DNA from: Blastocladiella emersonii ATCC 22665
Taxonomy: Eukaryota; Blastocladiomycota; Blastocladiomycetes; Blastocladiales; Blastocladiaceae
Reading direction: 5' to 3'
DNA length: 64,000 nt
Assembly: GCA_025594325.1 (NCBI GenBank)
Contig: JANHCV010000005.1
Location: forward strand, 213,501 to 277,500
Positions 12,201 through 24,183 of this stretch are shown here, piece by piece. The position numbers and the translations under genes are program-made. Position 1 is the stretch's first letter. Each line of letters starts with the position of its first letter. Below the pieces are notes generated by a model. That model made no database searches. It was not told where the DNA came from and saw only the letters and a list, made by a program, of their open reading frames with translations.

Positions 12201-13447
12201 GCGTGGTCGAGCCGTGCGCGTTTGGACGGCCGCGTTGCCGACGACACGGACGACGGCGGCCCGCTTCGTCTGGGAGGTTCGAGCGGGCGGGCCGCGTCGG
12301 CCTGGCTCGCGGTACGCACACGCGGCGGCACGGGAGCGGGCGCCGAGGCCGATGGAGAAGCGCCGGGCGCGATCGTGCGAAGGTGCGTGTCCTTGTGGCC
12401 GGCCGCGTACCGAGGCCGCGGGCTCGGGCCCGACATACGCGAGGGCGGGGGCGGCGGGGGACGCGCGGGGCCGCCGCTGCGCGGTGGGAAGCCGGGTCCC
12501 CTTGTCGCGTACGGGGGCGGCGGGTGCCCGAAGTGTGTCTCCGATGGCGGTGGTGGTGGCGGCGGCGGGTAGCCGTGGTGGTGGTAATACTCCAAGTACG
12601 GGTCGGCGGCATACGAGGGCGGCGGCGGTGGTGCGTGCACGGGCGCGGGGCGTGGCGGGTACCGGCTCGGATACATTTGCTCGAGGTGGCCGCGGTGGTC
12701 GCGGTCGGGCGACGGTTGGCGATCGTCGCGGTGGCGCGGGGGATGACGTGGATCAGGATGAGGGTCGCGAGCGGATGTTGGAGGCGGCCGGCCCTTAACG
12801 GGGGCGGGGGAGGGAGCGCGCGAAGCGTCAGCGGCGGACGGCGGACCGCCGGTCCCCCGGCTGCCAGGACGAGCCGCGGGCTGCACGGGAGGGGCGTGTG
12901 CGGGCCCGGCCGCCGCCGAGGCCGCGAACGAGGATGCATGCGAGGACAAGGGCACGGCGCGGGCCAGGTGGGCGCCGCCGCCTGCAGGAACTGTTGCACG
13001 TTCGATGCCGCCGCCGCCCGCGGACGCCCCCGCCGACGCCGCACCCGACCCCGCCGCGTGCTCCACCACCGCCTGCCCGCCCGGGTGGCGGTCCTGCGGC
13101 TGCGGAGCGGGCTCACGCGGCGGCGGCCGCACACGGGGTCCAGGGGCGGCCGACGACGCGTGGGCTCCGGCAGGGCCGTGGCCGCGGTCGCTGATGTAGT
13201 GCGGTGGTGGTGGCGGCGGCGGCGGGGAAGCTCGCACACGGTAGGCGTCGTAGCCGTAGTCGTAGCCGTAGCCGTAGCCGTGATCGTAGGGGTGATAGTG
13301 CGGATGATGGGGGTGGGGGTGAGGTAGGTGTCGCGGCGGCGGCGGCGGGTGGTGCAGCGCTGGATCATGGTGCCCGAGTCGGCGGTCGTCGAGCACCGGG
13401 GCAGCACCTGGCGCAGCTCGCCGGCGCGGGCTCGGTCGTCGCTCCAT
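9277..13447 (-). CDS. Large Pro/His/Tyr-rich protein with a conserved-looking C-terminal region, unknown
   Basis: Not recognised. Five exons read leftward: 10586-13447, 10320-10515, 10112-10263, 9718-9810 and 9277-9600, for 1208 residues. The first ~950 residues are low complexity: runs of Pro, repeated HPH, HYH and YGYDYGYD blocks, and Ala/Ser stretches. Composition changes sharply at exon 2. Residues ~955-1100 look folded, with YFVFNLATYFYMSRWLY, a basic KKWTRLKNRIDLYP segment, a WIGCK motif, spaced His residues, and a Cys-containing helix before an Ala run and acidic tail. The intron between exons 3 and 4 is about 300 bp, long for this window. The layout (disordered N-terminus, basic C-terminal module) would suit a nuclear regulator, but that is a guess. 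Confidence 0.7.
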
Positions 13448-14283
13448 GGCCGCCGCTCAGGGCGAGGCGAGGGACGAGGCGGATGGGCCGGCGCGAGTGG
13501 CTGGGTGGCTCACGGGCGAGAGCACCGATCGTGGCCCGAGGGAAGGCGATCGCGTTGCTGCGGACGCGGGCGAGGCGATGTTGGCGAACGTTGCGCACTA
13601 CGCGGAGGGTGAGCGCGAGGGCGAGCGGGCGAGCGAGGTCAGCAACGGCGACGAGCGAAGAGCGGCGGCGGCGGCAGAGCGGATCCTCACGCTTGGCACG
13701 ATGCGATCGGGACCGCGGTGGCGGCGACCAACGCGGTGTCCGTCCATGGCATCAGGGCCGTGGGCGAGCCGGATGTGGGCAAGCGCTAGGGGATACTTTG
13801 CGTGGCAGGTTGGCGTACCCGTCGTGGCGTGGCGTGTCGAGCGAGCGGATCCTCGCGCTCGAGTGAGCGGGCAAGCGAGCGGGCGGGTGAAAAGCGAGAA
13901 GGCGGCCTGCCATGGGCCGGCGCGACTGCTCGCTGGACTCGGTGCAGCCGGCGGTTGGCCTTGGCTTTTGGGGGCGTGTGTGTGGGGCAGCCTGGCCGAG
14001 CAAGGCGGCAGGGCAGCGGCGGCGGCGGCGGACAAGAGGGGAGAGAAGGAATCACCGCGAACCGAGGCCGAGCGGCTCAACGAGCCCGACCAAATCAAGC
14101 GCGAGCGGGGCGAGCGGCGAGGGGGGGTTGTGTGCCGATGTCTTCTGTTCCACTGTGACGAGTGCGGCTGCGGCGGCTCTCCTCTCACCGCTCTGGTTGG
14201 TCGCGAGAAGACAAGGGCTGCCGAGGTCGGGCTGCGCGCCACGTCCGGCTGCGCCAACTGTTGCAGTTGAGGGCTTTCGTTAC

Positions 14284-14343
14284 TGCTGTAGGTAGCAGGA
14301 ACGTCATGGCGGATCCGTTTTGTCCACTCTCACATCATAGCAG
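14284..14343 (+). repeat. 60-bp direct repeat, copy 1
   Basis: It begins TGCTGTAGGTAGCAGG and ends CACATCATAGCAG. It is identical over 60 bp to 14546-14605, a period of 262 bp. The 202 bp between the copies is not itself repeated here. Confidence 0.95.
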
Positions 14344-14545
14344 GTTATGAGCCCTGGCGGAGTTCGATCCTCTGCGCTAAACAATTTATAGTTCGGGGGA
14401 GCGGGACTACAGCATGACTCTGGCACTCACCATCGTGAAAAAGGCTTACGACACTAAATGGAGATAAATGCGGAAGGAAAATGCCCGCCCCAAGAGACCA
14501 GAAGCCTGATGGACCAGCGAGCTGTGATGCTCGAGTGCGGGGGAG

Positions 14546-14605
14546 TGCTGTAGGTAGCAGGAACGTCATGGCGGATCCGTTTTGTCCACTCTCACATCAT
14601 AGCAG
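14546..14605 (+). repeat. 60-bp direct repeat, copy 2
   Basis: Same 60 bases as 14284-14343, with different flanks on both sides. The exact edges point to a recent copying event or a short mobile or recombination product. Confidence 0.95.
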
Positions 14606-15759
14606 TTACCGCTTCATTCCGCACGACATGTGCCTCGCGATCCGTGGCAGAGGTGTCTGCCCGCCGTCGGCGCGCTCCGTCCCTTCCTGCGCGGTGCCGG
14701 CGGCCTCGGACGGCCAAGCACCCAGAACGGGATGCCACGGGCGCCGTGTCTCCCTCGCTCGCGGCGGTTCCAGTCGCGCCGCGTGCGCGCTCCCAGGGGC
14801 CATGGCGCCATCAACCCGAGCCGTGCCCCGTCTCCTGCCCCGTCTCCCACACGGCCCGCGCGCCAGGCTCCGGGCGGCCCACCGGACGCGCGCTGCGCAG
14901 CCGGCATCGGGCGGCAGGCGTGCGACCCGTGGCGGATCCACGCGTCGCGCGTCACGTCCGCGCCTCGCCGCGGGGTCCGCGGGCGCGCGCCGCCACGCAG
15001 ATGCGGACACGCCCCGCTGCTTCACGCGCTCCCGATCGAAACGCGTGACCCGCTCACGTGCCGGGTTGCTAGGGGGTGCCGGGCCCGCCGCCGCGGATCA
15101 CAAGCATCAAGCCCGCCGTCGCTCCCTGGCTCCGAGCCCTTGGCCGTTCTCTCCCGCTCGGATCATCCGATGCGGCTCGGCGCTCTGCTCGGCGCTGCGA
15201 TCGTGAGGAACGACTGCTCTCGCGTACGCCGGACGTGTGGACATGGGCGTGTGGGCGAGTCGCCGCCTGTCTCGCGCTGTGCTCGGGCGATGTGTTCGCC
15301 CCGCGCTTGACGGATCGGCACTCGTCGCTGCTCATGCGAGCGCACGCGTCAGCCCGTTGAGGGACGTCCTCGCTCTGAACGAGCGGTCGGCAGAGCGTCC
15401 CCGCTCGGGCGATTTCTCGCTTGTGAGTTGCGCATCGAAGACAAGCTTGGGACCGAGTTAATTTGCACGAGGTTGGAGAGTATTAAGAGTCGAGGGGAGT
15501 GGAGTTCGTGGTCGGGCGGAATTATATTTTCTCTGATCGGAGCCGTGATCAATCACGCCGACGTGAACGACGCGTCGCGGCGTCACCTCCCGCGCCCGAC
15601 GGCGTGGTGGCATAGTACCTCTGGTGGTGGCTGTTGCGACCGCGAGTGGGTGAGCTCAGTTCACCGCGTTGCGCCACTCAGCGCGGACTTCGCTCAGTCA
15701 TGCGTGCGACTCGGCCATCGCGGCTCCCCATGCTGCCGACCACACATTCCCTGCCTGGT

Positions 15760-17087
15760 GACCACCGACCGCCGCGATCACAGCCTCGATCGTCGTCCTG
15801 ATCCCTCTGATCCAGTTCGCCGATCGCTTGCTCTGCATTGCACAGACTTGTGCTCCCACCCAACAGCGCGTCACAGCTCGCTCGGCATCGCTCGGGGCAG
15901 CCTCTTCGCCAGCCCGGCGCGAAAAGGGTTGACACGGCGCGACGCGTTCTCCGCGACCTGTCCGATCATGGCCGCCGGCCAGCCACGATCACAGCCTCGA
16001 TCACGGCACCGCGCTCGCACCGGATTCTGACGACGAGGAGGTCATCGACAGAATACACGATCCACCCAGAACGCCGGCGCGCACGCTTTCATAGCTCGCT
16101 CATCGTCAGCTTGCGCAACGACTTGGCCGGCTCCGCGTCGACCGCCTTCGCGCGCGTCCAAGGTGAACCGGGTTGCGCCGCGCCGGGTTCCACTTCGACA
16201 TATCTCGCACTGGCATGATGCGGCAGGAAGCGTCGTTTACGACGCGTTCGGCTCCCTGAACTGAACGGGTCGTGTCGTGTCGTGTCTCGACCCAGGAGTC
16301 TCGCTCCGCTCGCCTGCGCGCCTCGGATCCACCTCCTTCCCTTCTGCGTCGGTCGCATGTACTCGATCCTGTGAGCACACGCCTCGCTGCGCGGGTCACA
16401 ACGTGACCGCGCGGATCAAGGATCACTCCAACGCCGCGCCCGATGATGGCCGCCCGCCAGCCACGATCACAGCCTTGATCACGACACTGTCCTTGCACTG
16501 GATTCTGACGAGGAGAGGACCGACAACGGAACACATGAGGTCCACTTTCTTTCGACATACCCCCCACCGTCCGGACGTACGTCCCCACAACTCGCTCAGG
16601 GTTCGTTGGTGCGGCGCCCTCACCAGCTCTACGCCGACCACCTCACGCGCGTCTAAGGCAAAGCGGTTCGCGTCACGCCGGTTTATCTTTCGACACATCT
16701 CGCACTAAGAAAGTGTTGCTTGCGACGACCCCAGAGGCCCGCGTCGGTTGTGAAACGGGCCGCGTCGCGTCGCGTCGTGTCTCGACCTGAGAGTCTCGCT
16801 CCGATCGTCCGTGCGCCTCGGATCCACCTCCTCCTCCCTTCCCTCGAAGCTCGCCCGTCGTCGCTCCTGCGAGCACACGCTTCACTACTCGGGCCACAAT
16901 GTGGCCATGCGCGCAGACCATGGATCTCTTCAGCATCAGCGCCGTGTCCGATGATGGCCGCCCGCCCGCCGCGATCGTATCCTTGATCACGGACGGCTCC
17001 GCTCTGCTCGCCCTCCCGCCACATCGGATTCAGAATACATGAGGTTCTCTTGCTCTCCACACACCCACAGCGCAGCGCAGCGCACAC
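15760..17087. repeat. Diverged tandem ~500-bp units including decayed copies of the next gene's 3' end
   Basis: Two full units and part of a third, each about 500 bp, lie beside the true 3' end of the Rab-GAP gene. The anchor (AGCTCGCTCA and the following ~45 bases, the complement of that gene's last codons) recurs at about 16093, 16589 and 17092, with a weak earlier echo near 15870. Other shared blocks are a GATCACAGCC-type stretch, a CGTGTCTCGACC block and a CTCGGATCCACCTCC block. On the minus strand the copy ending near 16089 still reads like the gene's C-terminus (AKSLRKLTMSEL against AKTLRRLTLSEL). The copies are too diverged to be recent. Confidence 0.7.
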
Positions 17088-19550
17088 TTACAGCTCGCTC
17101 AGCGTCAGCCGGCGCAGCGTCTTGGCGAGCTCCGCGTCGAGGCTGCTGACGCGGACGCGGGCCGCGTTGGGCGACGTGCGGCCGCCAGCAGCCGGCGACG
17201 CGCTGCCAGCCGCCGCGGCACCCGCGCCCGCGGCGGGCGACGCCTGCGCGGACCGGACGATTGTGGCCATCTTGTTGTCGAACACCTGGAACAGCTCGTC
17301 GGCGGTATCGAGGACCGAGTCGACGAGTAAGTTTTCGGCGAGGTTGTTGACGAGCTTGAGGACCTCGTCGAACGCGGAGCACTGGGCGAGGACGTCGGCG
17401 CGGGCGTGCTCGAGCATGGCGAGGGCGACGAACACGGGGTACTCGGCCGACCGCACGTCGGCGAGGCACACTTCCCACACGCGCATCACGTCCGGCGTCG
17501 AGTACTCGCGCTTGAACCAAATAAGCAGCCACCGGAACGCGAAGAACATGTTGAGCGCGTCGCACTTGGCCAGGTGCCGGAACAGCGGGAAGTCGACAAA
17601 CTGCACCAGCGCGCGCAGCGTCGTCAGCTGCGCGTGCATCGCCTGCTGGTCCATGTGGAAGTTTGGGTGCTATACGGGGAGCGCGCGCACGTCATGGTCA
17701 GCCATCCGGGATTGCGAGAGAGCGGGCCCGCCGTGATCGGAGCCAAGTACTCAGACCCCGATCGATCACTCGCGGCGCCGCGGCTCCGCGCCCGCGCTGA
17801 GCCGCGACGGTCGCCGGGATCCGGCGTCAAAGCGGGCCATCGTGCGAGTGCGGTGCCAACGTACCAGGCGCTCCATGAGCCCGACGAAACACCAGAACGT
17901 GTCGACCTCGTCGCCGGCGTGCAGCATGAGAAGGACCGAGCACAGGTCGCTCATGCCCTGCACGTAGCCGAGCTCGCCGCGGCCAATCTCGTCGAGGTAC
18001 TGCACGTACGACGCGAGCACGTTGGTGAGCTTGACGAGGCTCGGGTTGACGAACTGGGCCGCGGCCGCGGCCTCGTCGAGCGCGCCCGTGGCCATGAGGA
18101 ACTCTTCCTCGTCGAGGTTGGTCGCCTTGGGCGTGTCGCCGTCGGCCTCGAGGTACGACGCGTAGAAGGCGTGATGGCGGTCGGTGCGCTACGACAAATC
18201 ACGCGTCAGTTGCAGTCGAGGTGATCAAGTTGATCAAGCGGTACGCACGATCACGTCCTTGACGATGCGGTGGCGCCAGTCGAGCCAGATCTCCCACTGC
18301 GCGGGGTTCATGGTGGCCTCGGAGTAGGTCTGCCACTTGGCCTTGAGCTCGGCGTAGTGCTTCGACTTGGCGCGCACGATGGCCTCCTGCTCGTCCATGG
18401 TCGACCCCCACGGGAGGAAGCCGAGCAGGAATTTCCACACCTGCGGGCGCACGTCGGGGTCGATGCCCTGGGTTCGAAGGAGCGTGTGAGTGACCACTGG
18501 GCACGGAGCGGTGATCAAGAAAAGAAGAAGAAGAAGCGTACGCCGAGGAAGATGCGCTCTTTGATCTCGAGGATCACGTCCGTGACGTTGGGCTCGCCGC
18601 CGTCCGAGTCCTCGCCCGACGGCACGGTCGAGGGTTCGGACCCGTCGAGCGGGATCGACTGGCGGAAGTTGGACGTGTAGTACTGGACCCAGAGCTCGGC
18701 CGTGAGGCGCTTGGCGGGGCTGCGCTTGGACGCGGGCTTGGGGAGCGACGAGCCCGTCTACAGCAGCGCGTGTGAGCATCTCCGCGAACCCGGTGTAGCA
18801 GCAGAGTCGCGTACCGAGACGAGTCCAAACTCGCCGAGCTCCGTCTCCTCGTCGCTGTCCTCCCACACGTCCTCGTCGGCGACGACGGGGCGGCCGGTCT
18901 GCGCGTCGGCGGCGCCCATGACGCGGTGCGAGACCCAGCGCGCGAGGTACAGCGAGGCCATGGGCAGCTCGCGGACCACCTCCTCGACGACGGTGCCCGT
19001 GTGCTCCTCGGGGCGGTACGTGGTGGCCAGGCCCTGCACGTCGCGCGGGAGGACGGGCAGGATCGGGCGGCTGAGCGGGTGGTCGAGGATGCGCGCTACG
19101 GTAGGTTGTGGTGGGTCGGTGAGTGTCGGGCGGGAGGGCAGTGGGATGAGATCGCGTACTGGCCGTGTCGCGCGACGCCCGCGTCACGCGCGCGAACCGC
19201 TCGAGAATCGACCAGCCGACCTCGCGCACCTGGCTGCTGACCTCGGGGTCGAGCTGCTCGAACAGCGCCGACGCGGCCGAGAGCACGTTCGGGTGCTGTT
19301 GCTGCGACTGAGGTGTTGCGCGCGTTCCCGCCTCCGACGCGGACGCAGCGGGCGGCGCGGGCAACCGCGGCTCGTCGGGCGGCATGACGGGCTGCAGCGG
19401 CGCGGCATACTCGAGCATGACGGTCGTAGTGGCTGTTGTCGGCGAGGCAGGCACAGCGGCGTCGGACGCGTGCGCGTGCGCGTCGTCGTCGTGCGCAGCA
19501 GTGGCGGCGGGGGCGTGGTTGCGCTCGTCGCCGGCCATGATGTCGGTCAT
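17088..19550 (-). CDS. Rab GTPase-activating protein, Gyp7/TBC1D15 type
   Basis: A TBC-domain GAP that switches off Rab GTPases (Ypt7-class in yeast) by supplying an Arg and a Gln finger. Six exons: 19160-19550, 18815-19095, 18542-18757, 18249-18467, 17865-18188 and 17088-17669, giving 670 residues. An N-terminal region with VGWSILERFARVTR and an HPLSRPILP block resembles the Gyp7 N-terminal domain. The TBC domain starts at GIDPDVRPQVWKFLLG, has the Arg-finger motif IVKDVIRTDR (created by the exon 4-5 join, around residue 369) and the Gln-finger LGYVQGMSDL. The extreme N-terminus is Ala/His/Asp-rich. The gene's last codons are the source of the decayed tandem repeats just downstream (15760-17087). 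Confidence 0.9.
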
Positions 19551-19749
19551 TTGATGATGGTGATGGGTGCGATGCGTGGTGTTGATTACGTTGCTCCGTG
19601 CGTGGTTGGTTGATTTGGGGAAGAAGGAGAGAGGGGAAGGCGCGCGGGAAGCGGGCGCGCGTCGCTCTCCGGTCGCGACAGCCAGGGACCGCGACCGCGC
19701 CGAGCTCCTTCGAGAAGGCCAGCTGGTAGAAACGATTTTTACTCCCACT

Positions 19750-20887
19750 TCACACGTTGACGGCGCGCGCCCCGCGGGTCGCCTCCATGGCGGCGAGGAT
19801 GGCCTCCTCCTGGGCAAACACGTCGTCGTCGACGCTCATCGAGAACCCGTGCTGGTGCGCGAACGCGGCGATGTCGGGCACCTGCTGCTGCCCCGCGCCC
19901 GTGCCCGCGCCCGCCTCGGCCTCGGGTGGTAACTCACGCCCGCTCGCCCAGCTCACCGCCTCGGCCGACTTGACGAACGCATCGTCGTGCGCGCGGGTCC
20001 CGCCCGCGACCACGGCGCGCGCCGACGCGACGCGAGCAAACTGCACCACGCCCGTCGTGCGGGTCCGCCCGCGCCGCACCAGCACCTCTTCTACGGCGCC
20101 GTGCGCGGACATGAGCCGGCGCAGCGCCGCCTCGTCGACGCCCGGGTGCAGCGACGCGTCCCACTTGATCTTGACGGTGCGGTGCTCGGCCGGCGATGCC
20201 GCCGCGGCGACGCGTTCAGAGAGTGACGCGGCGAGACCCTCGCGGTGTACCGCGGCGCGATTCAGCTCGCGCAGTCGCCGTGCGTTGTCCGACCGGAGGC
20301 GTTCAATCTAGATGCGATCGCGCGGCGGGTCGTGAGCGGATCGCACTCGTCCGAGTGTAACGGCAAGTGACATACCTCGGCTGCCCGGTTGAGCACGCGC
20401 GGATCGAGCTTGGCGCGCTTGGCCCGCATCGCCGCGCGCTCGCGGTCCTCGAGATCTACATCCGCCACACACGCCGAGGTCAGCGCGGTCCCATGCACGC
20501 CCATCGCGCAACGTACCCTCGCGCAGCTTGCGCTTGGCCGCGTCCATGGCGCGCACGCGTTCCTCCTGCTCGCGGCGCTGGCGGAGCACCGCGTCGTACT
20601 GCTCGCGCAGCGACTCGTTGGTCAGCATGTCGTAGGCCACCTTGATCGCCTGAAACTGCTCGGCCGCGTCCGGGTTGTCGGGGTTCTTGTCTACGCGTTG
20701 GACCGCGTTAGTGCGGTCCGGTTCACGAGACGATGGGGACCGGCCACGGACCAGGATGCAGCTGCCGCGACATGGCGTAGTACCCGCGCTTGAGCGCGGC
20801 CGCGTCCGCGTCGGGCGCCACGCCCAGCAGCGCGTAGTAGTCGAGGGTCAGGTCATACTGGCGCAGCGATGCGGGCGGTTCCGTCAT
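19750..20887 (-). CDS. J-domain splicing factor, DNAJC17/Cwf23 type
   Basis: Four exons (20752-20887, 20517-20690, 20376-20455, 19750-20307) give 315 residues. The N-terminal J domain has the HPDKNP signature, with HPD completed across intron 1 near residue 45, which activates Hsp70. A charged coiled-coil linker rich in Arg/Glu follows. The C-terminal half holds an RRM-like fold with KIKWD and GVVQFARVASARAVV strands. J domain plus C-terminal RRM is the layout of DNAJC17 and Cwf23, proteins tied to the spliceosome. The RNP motifs are weak, so RNA binding is inferred. It is divergent from RPA43, with 268 bp between starts. Confidence 0.85.
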
Positions 20888-21155
20888 GATTCCATTCGCT
20901 TTCGTCAAACCGTTGAAGAAGGGGAGGAGGAGCCATTCGTTCGCGTGCGGGCGCAGCTCGACGGCGCGCTGGCGACTCGTCACGTGGCTGCCACGGCTCG
21001 TGCCAAACACTTTTTTCGACCCACCGACGTCGCCGCTCCTCCCCGCCGTCGTCGACTCGGACCGACTAGTCGCTGCAGCCTGCACCCTGGCGAAGAACAC
21101 GGCGCACACTCGCACGCCACGTAACTTGATCCGCCGCCCGCTGCCGCCCGCCGCC

Positions 21156-22301
21156 ATGTTCTCCAAGGTCACGGCCACCTTCTACATCCACCTGGCCCCC
21201 AAGTTCGTGGGGTCGCCCATGCGCGGCGTCGAGGACCACCTCAACCACATGCTGCTCCGGTAACTATCATCTCTCGATGCCGGTTCCACCCGGATGGTGC
21301 TGCGGAGCCGCTCGCTCACCCGCCTCCGCCGTCGTAGCTTCAGCGACAAGGTCGGCGGCGTCGTGCTGTCGTACAGCAACGTCGAGTTCCTGACGGACCG
21401 CGCGCCGATCCTCTACGACTCGCCCTTCATGCACTTCCACATCTCGGCCGACCTGCTCGTCTTTGCGCCCAAGGTCGGCTCGACGATCCGTACGTCGTCT
21501 GGCCCGCTGATTCGGTTCGCCCGCACCCAACTCACCCTCTTTATCGGTGTAGGCGGTGTCGTCAACAAGCAGTCGCCGACGCACATCGGTCTGTTGGTCT
21601 TCAACCTGTTCAACGTGTCGATCGCGACCGCCGACATCCCGTCGGACGTGTTCGCCTTCCACGCCGACGAGTCGGCCGCTGCGCCCGCCGCCGCCGCTGA
21701 GCACGAGTACCCCGGCAAGCGCCATCGCCGCGGTCCCGGCGGCGCCGCTGCGGCCGCCGCCGCCCTCGCCGGCAACTGGGTGCACACCGAGTCGGACGTG
21801 CTGATCGAGGTCGGCACCGAGCTCGAGTTTGCCGTGACCGAGGTCCTCAAGTCGCACGACTTCGTCAACATCAAGGGCTCGCTCGTCGACGTGCCCTTCA
21901 CCCCCGCCGCCGGCGCGCGTACCCACGCCGAGTTCACGGCCGCTAACGCCGCTGCGGCTGCGGCGACCGCGACGTTCGACGGCGCCGCCTCGGCGGCTGC
22001 GTCGACGCTCATCACGTTCGGCGACGATGACGAGGAGGAGCAGCCGCAGCAGGAGGCCGAGGAGGCCGAGGCCGCGGTCGAGGAGGAGTCCAAGGCCGAC
22101 GAGGCCGAGGAGGAGGAGGCACCAAAGCGCAAGCGCAAGCGTTCCGCCGACGCCGAGGCCGAGGCCGAGCCCGCGGCGGCCGCCGCGGAAGAGGAGACCT
22201 CGTCCAAGAAGTCCAAGAAGAGCTCCAAGAAGGAGAAGAGCGCCAAGAAGTCGTCCTCGGACGAGAAGGCGACCAAGAAGCGGAAAAAGTCGGCCGAGTA
22301 A
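21156..22301 (+). CDS. RPA43: RNA polymerase I subunit A43
   Basis: A43 forms the stalk of RNA polymerase I with A14 and binds the initiation factor Rrn3. Three exons (21156-21259, 21338-21489, 21553-22301) give 334 residues. The N-terminal Rpb7-like half has IHLAPKFVGSPMRGVEDHLN and LLRFSDKVGGVVLSYSNVEF. The OB-like half has MHFHISADLLVF, GVVNKQSPTHIGLLVFNLFN and WVHTESDVLIEVG, split by an Ala/Gly-rich insert. The last ~90 residues are alternating Glu and Lys/Ser runs ending in KKSKKSSKK-type basic text, typical of a nucleolar protein. Both splice joins restore family residues. Confidence 0.92.
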
Positions 22302-22432
22302 CTGACGGACCGTCTGCTTGCTCCCTCCCACCCTCACACGCTTGTTCGCGCAGCGGACGAGTATAAGTATATACGATAGTTCTGTTTCTCTCCATCGGTC
22401 GCGTTTCTGTACAGGTTCCCCTCCGTGGCCGT

Positions 22433-23543
22433 TTACGTGAAGGACGCGGACTCGATGCCCTTCTTGATCTTGAGCAGGATCGACGTCTTCCACGCGTCGA
22501 GCTTGGTCAGCTTGTCGTACTCGACGACAAAGCCCGTGAAGGCGTCCGCGTCGCCCGCCTCGAGCGTGTCGAGCAGGTTCTGCAGGAAGATGCACTCGCG
22601 CTGCGTCGCAAACGTCACGTCCAGGTCGCAGTACCGCTCGATGGCCTGGCGCGCGCCGACGTGGTCCTAGATGTTGGGAGAGGGTGAGCGATGGTCGTTG
22701 AGAATGCGAGCGAGGAAAGTACCTCGGCGGCGAGGTGGCACAGACCCGCCTTGAGCAGGTACTCCTTGACGCTCCACTTGGTCAGCGAGTTGTCCATGCT
22801 GGACGCGGCAATCTTCTCGAACAGCTCGACGGCCTTGGGGAACTGCTCGAGCTGCGCCGCGAACGTGGCCACCTTGAGCAGGCACCCGTTGGCGAGGCTA
22901 CACACGCGCGGCGAGTGAGATGCCAGCCGCATGCACGATCGACGCGAGATTGAACGTACGCCGACGCCTCCTCGCCCTGGAACCACTCGGCGGCCGTCTC
23001 GTAGGCGGCCATGGCCTTCTCGAGGTCAACGAGGTCCGACTCGTAGATCTCGGCAATCGTCTTCTGGTGCTTGGCGGCCATCTGGAACCGGCCGCGCTCC
23101 GTCAGGATGTCGATGGCCTGCTTGAGCGCGTTGATGGCGTCTACACGACGCGTTGCCGACCGTGTTAGCGAGGGTTGCGCCAGGGTGCACGCAAGACAGC
23201 GTACCGCGCGGGTCCACCTTCTTGTACGCGTTGGCCGCGTCAATGAACCGCGACGCGGCCTCGTCGCGCTCGCCGAGCCGCAGCTGCATGTCGGCGGCCT
23301 GCGAGAAGGCGTCGCCGGCCTCCTTCCCTACATCGACAGCGGTTCAACGACGGGTGCGAGACACGCGCAACACGGCATCGGCATACACTTCTTGCCGAGC
23401 TTGTACTGGTTCGCGGCCTTGGTGAAGAGCTCCTCGGCCTCCTCGTGCTTGTTGCCGCCGAACAGGCTCGAGAACACGCCCGCGTTCAGCTTCTTGTTGG
23501 CCTTCTCCATGAGGAGCTCGGCCTCGGCGATTGCGGCGGCCAT
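22433..23543 (-). CDS. SEC17: Alpha-SNAP, Sec17
   Basis: Sec17 couples the ATPase Sec18/NSF to SNARE bundles so that they can be taken apart after membrane fusion. Five exons (23387-23543, 23205-23327, 22960-23140, 22723-22897, 22433-22666) give 289 residues, the normal family size. The TPR-like helical repeats are visible in order: a FSSLFGG loop near residue 25 (membrane-touching in known SNAPs), [51 protein letters not shown] and the C-terminal [21 protein letters not shown] block. The W at the exon 1-2 join and the SALANGC join both fit the family, which supports the donor choices. Confidence 0.95.
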
Positions 23544-24183
23544 GGTTACGGGTGGGGTTGGTTGCTCGGAGTGGGTGCTCGCGGCGTTGCGCGAGGTCGT
23601 TGATTCGTTGCACAGACTGGAGCTCAAGGGGAGTGAGGGAAAGCGCAGGAGCGGGTGTTGACCACCTCGCCGAGCAAAGGCGACCGACGCCCGCGCCGCG
23701 GCGGCGCACGCGTTTGTGGCGCCGGCTCGCGATAATATACCATCACGTGTGGGTCCCTTATAGCAGGAGACACTCGGAGGCCGGCGAGGCGAGGAGAGCA
23801 AGGAGGATTTCTCATTAATGACGTGACTATTACGCAGGGGCCGTGTATCAGGGCGAGCGAGCGGCGGCCGAGAGACGGACGGTTGAAGGGGGAGGTGATT
23901 AGAGTGTATTTCGCGGTTAAGGATAGGGGTTACGGGAGACGAAGATGATGGGCGACGATGAGTAGAGGAGGAGAGTGGGTGAGGTAGGGTAGAGGGACAT
24001 GTGGTACAGGACCGCGCCCGCGCCCGCGGCGCGCCGTGTCTACTCGCGCACGCGATGACCCTGACGTGAGAAGGCGGTTCGACAGCGACGACGACGACGA
24101 GAAGCAAACAAATTGACATTACAAACCTAGTGGGACAGACACAAACCGCCGGGCGCGGGCGCGCGGCGCGAGACGGGTCGAGC
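23544..24183. other. Intergenic between SEC17 and the QCR10-like gene
   Basis: This holds the SEC17 promoter side and the 3' side of the next minus-strand gene. The stretch 23880-24120 is purine-rich and less GC-rich than the genes. I see no coding region or RNA gene. Confidence 0.5.

Larger units (their letters stand above)
13448..15759. other. Gene-poor region
   Basis: The long frames here are GC-driven shadows with Arg/Ala/Pro-rich text and no motif. The region holds a 60-bp direct repeat (listed separately) and, around 15470-15550, a short less GC-rich patch. The part next to 13448 is the promoter side of the large minus-strand gene. I see no RNA gene that folds fully. Confidence 0.5.

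Noticed and set aside
11015-13327. 770-codon plus-strand frame opposite the Pro/His-rich gene
   Set aside because: Arg/Val-rich antisense of proline and tyrosine codons; no domain.
14340-14400. tRNA-like words (GAGTTCGATCCTC on plus; GCGCAG and GGGCTCATAACC on minus)
   Set aside because: They recall the arms of a methionine tRNA, but no acceptor stem pairs and the anticodon stem is broken. At best it is a tRNA relic.
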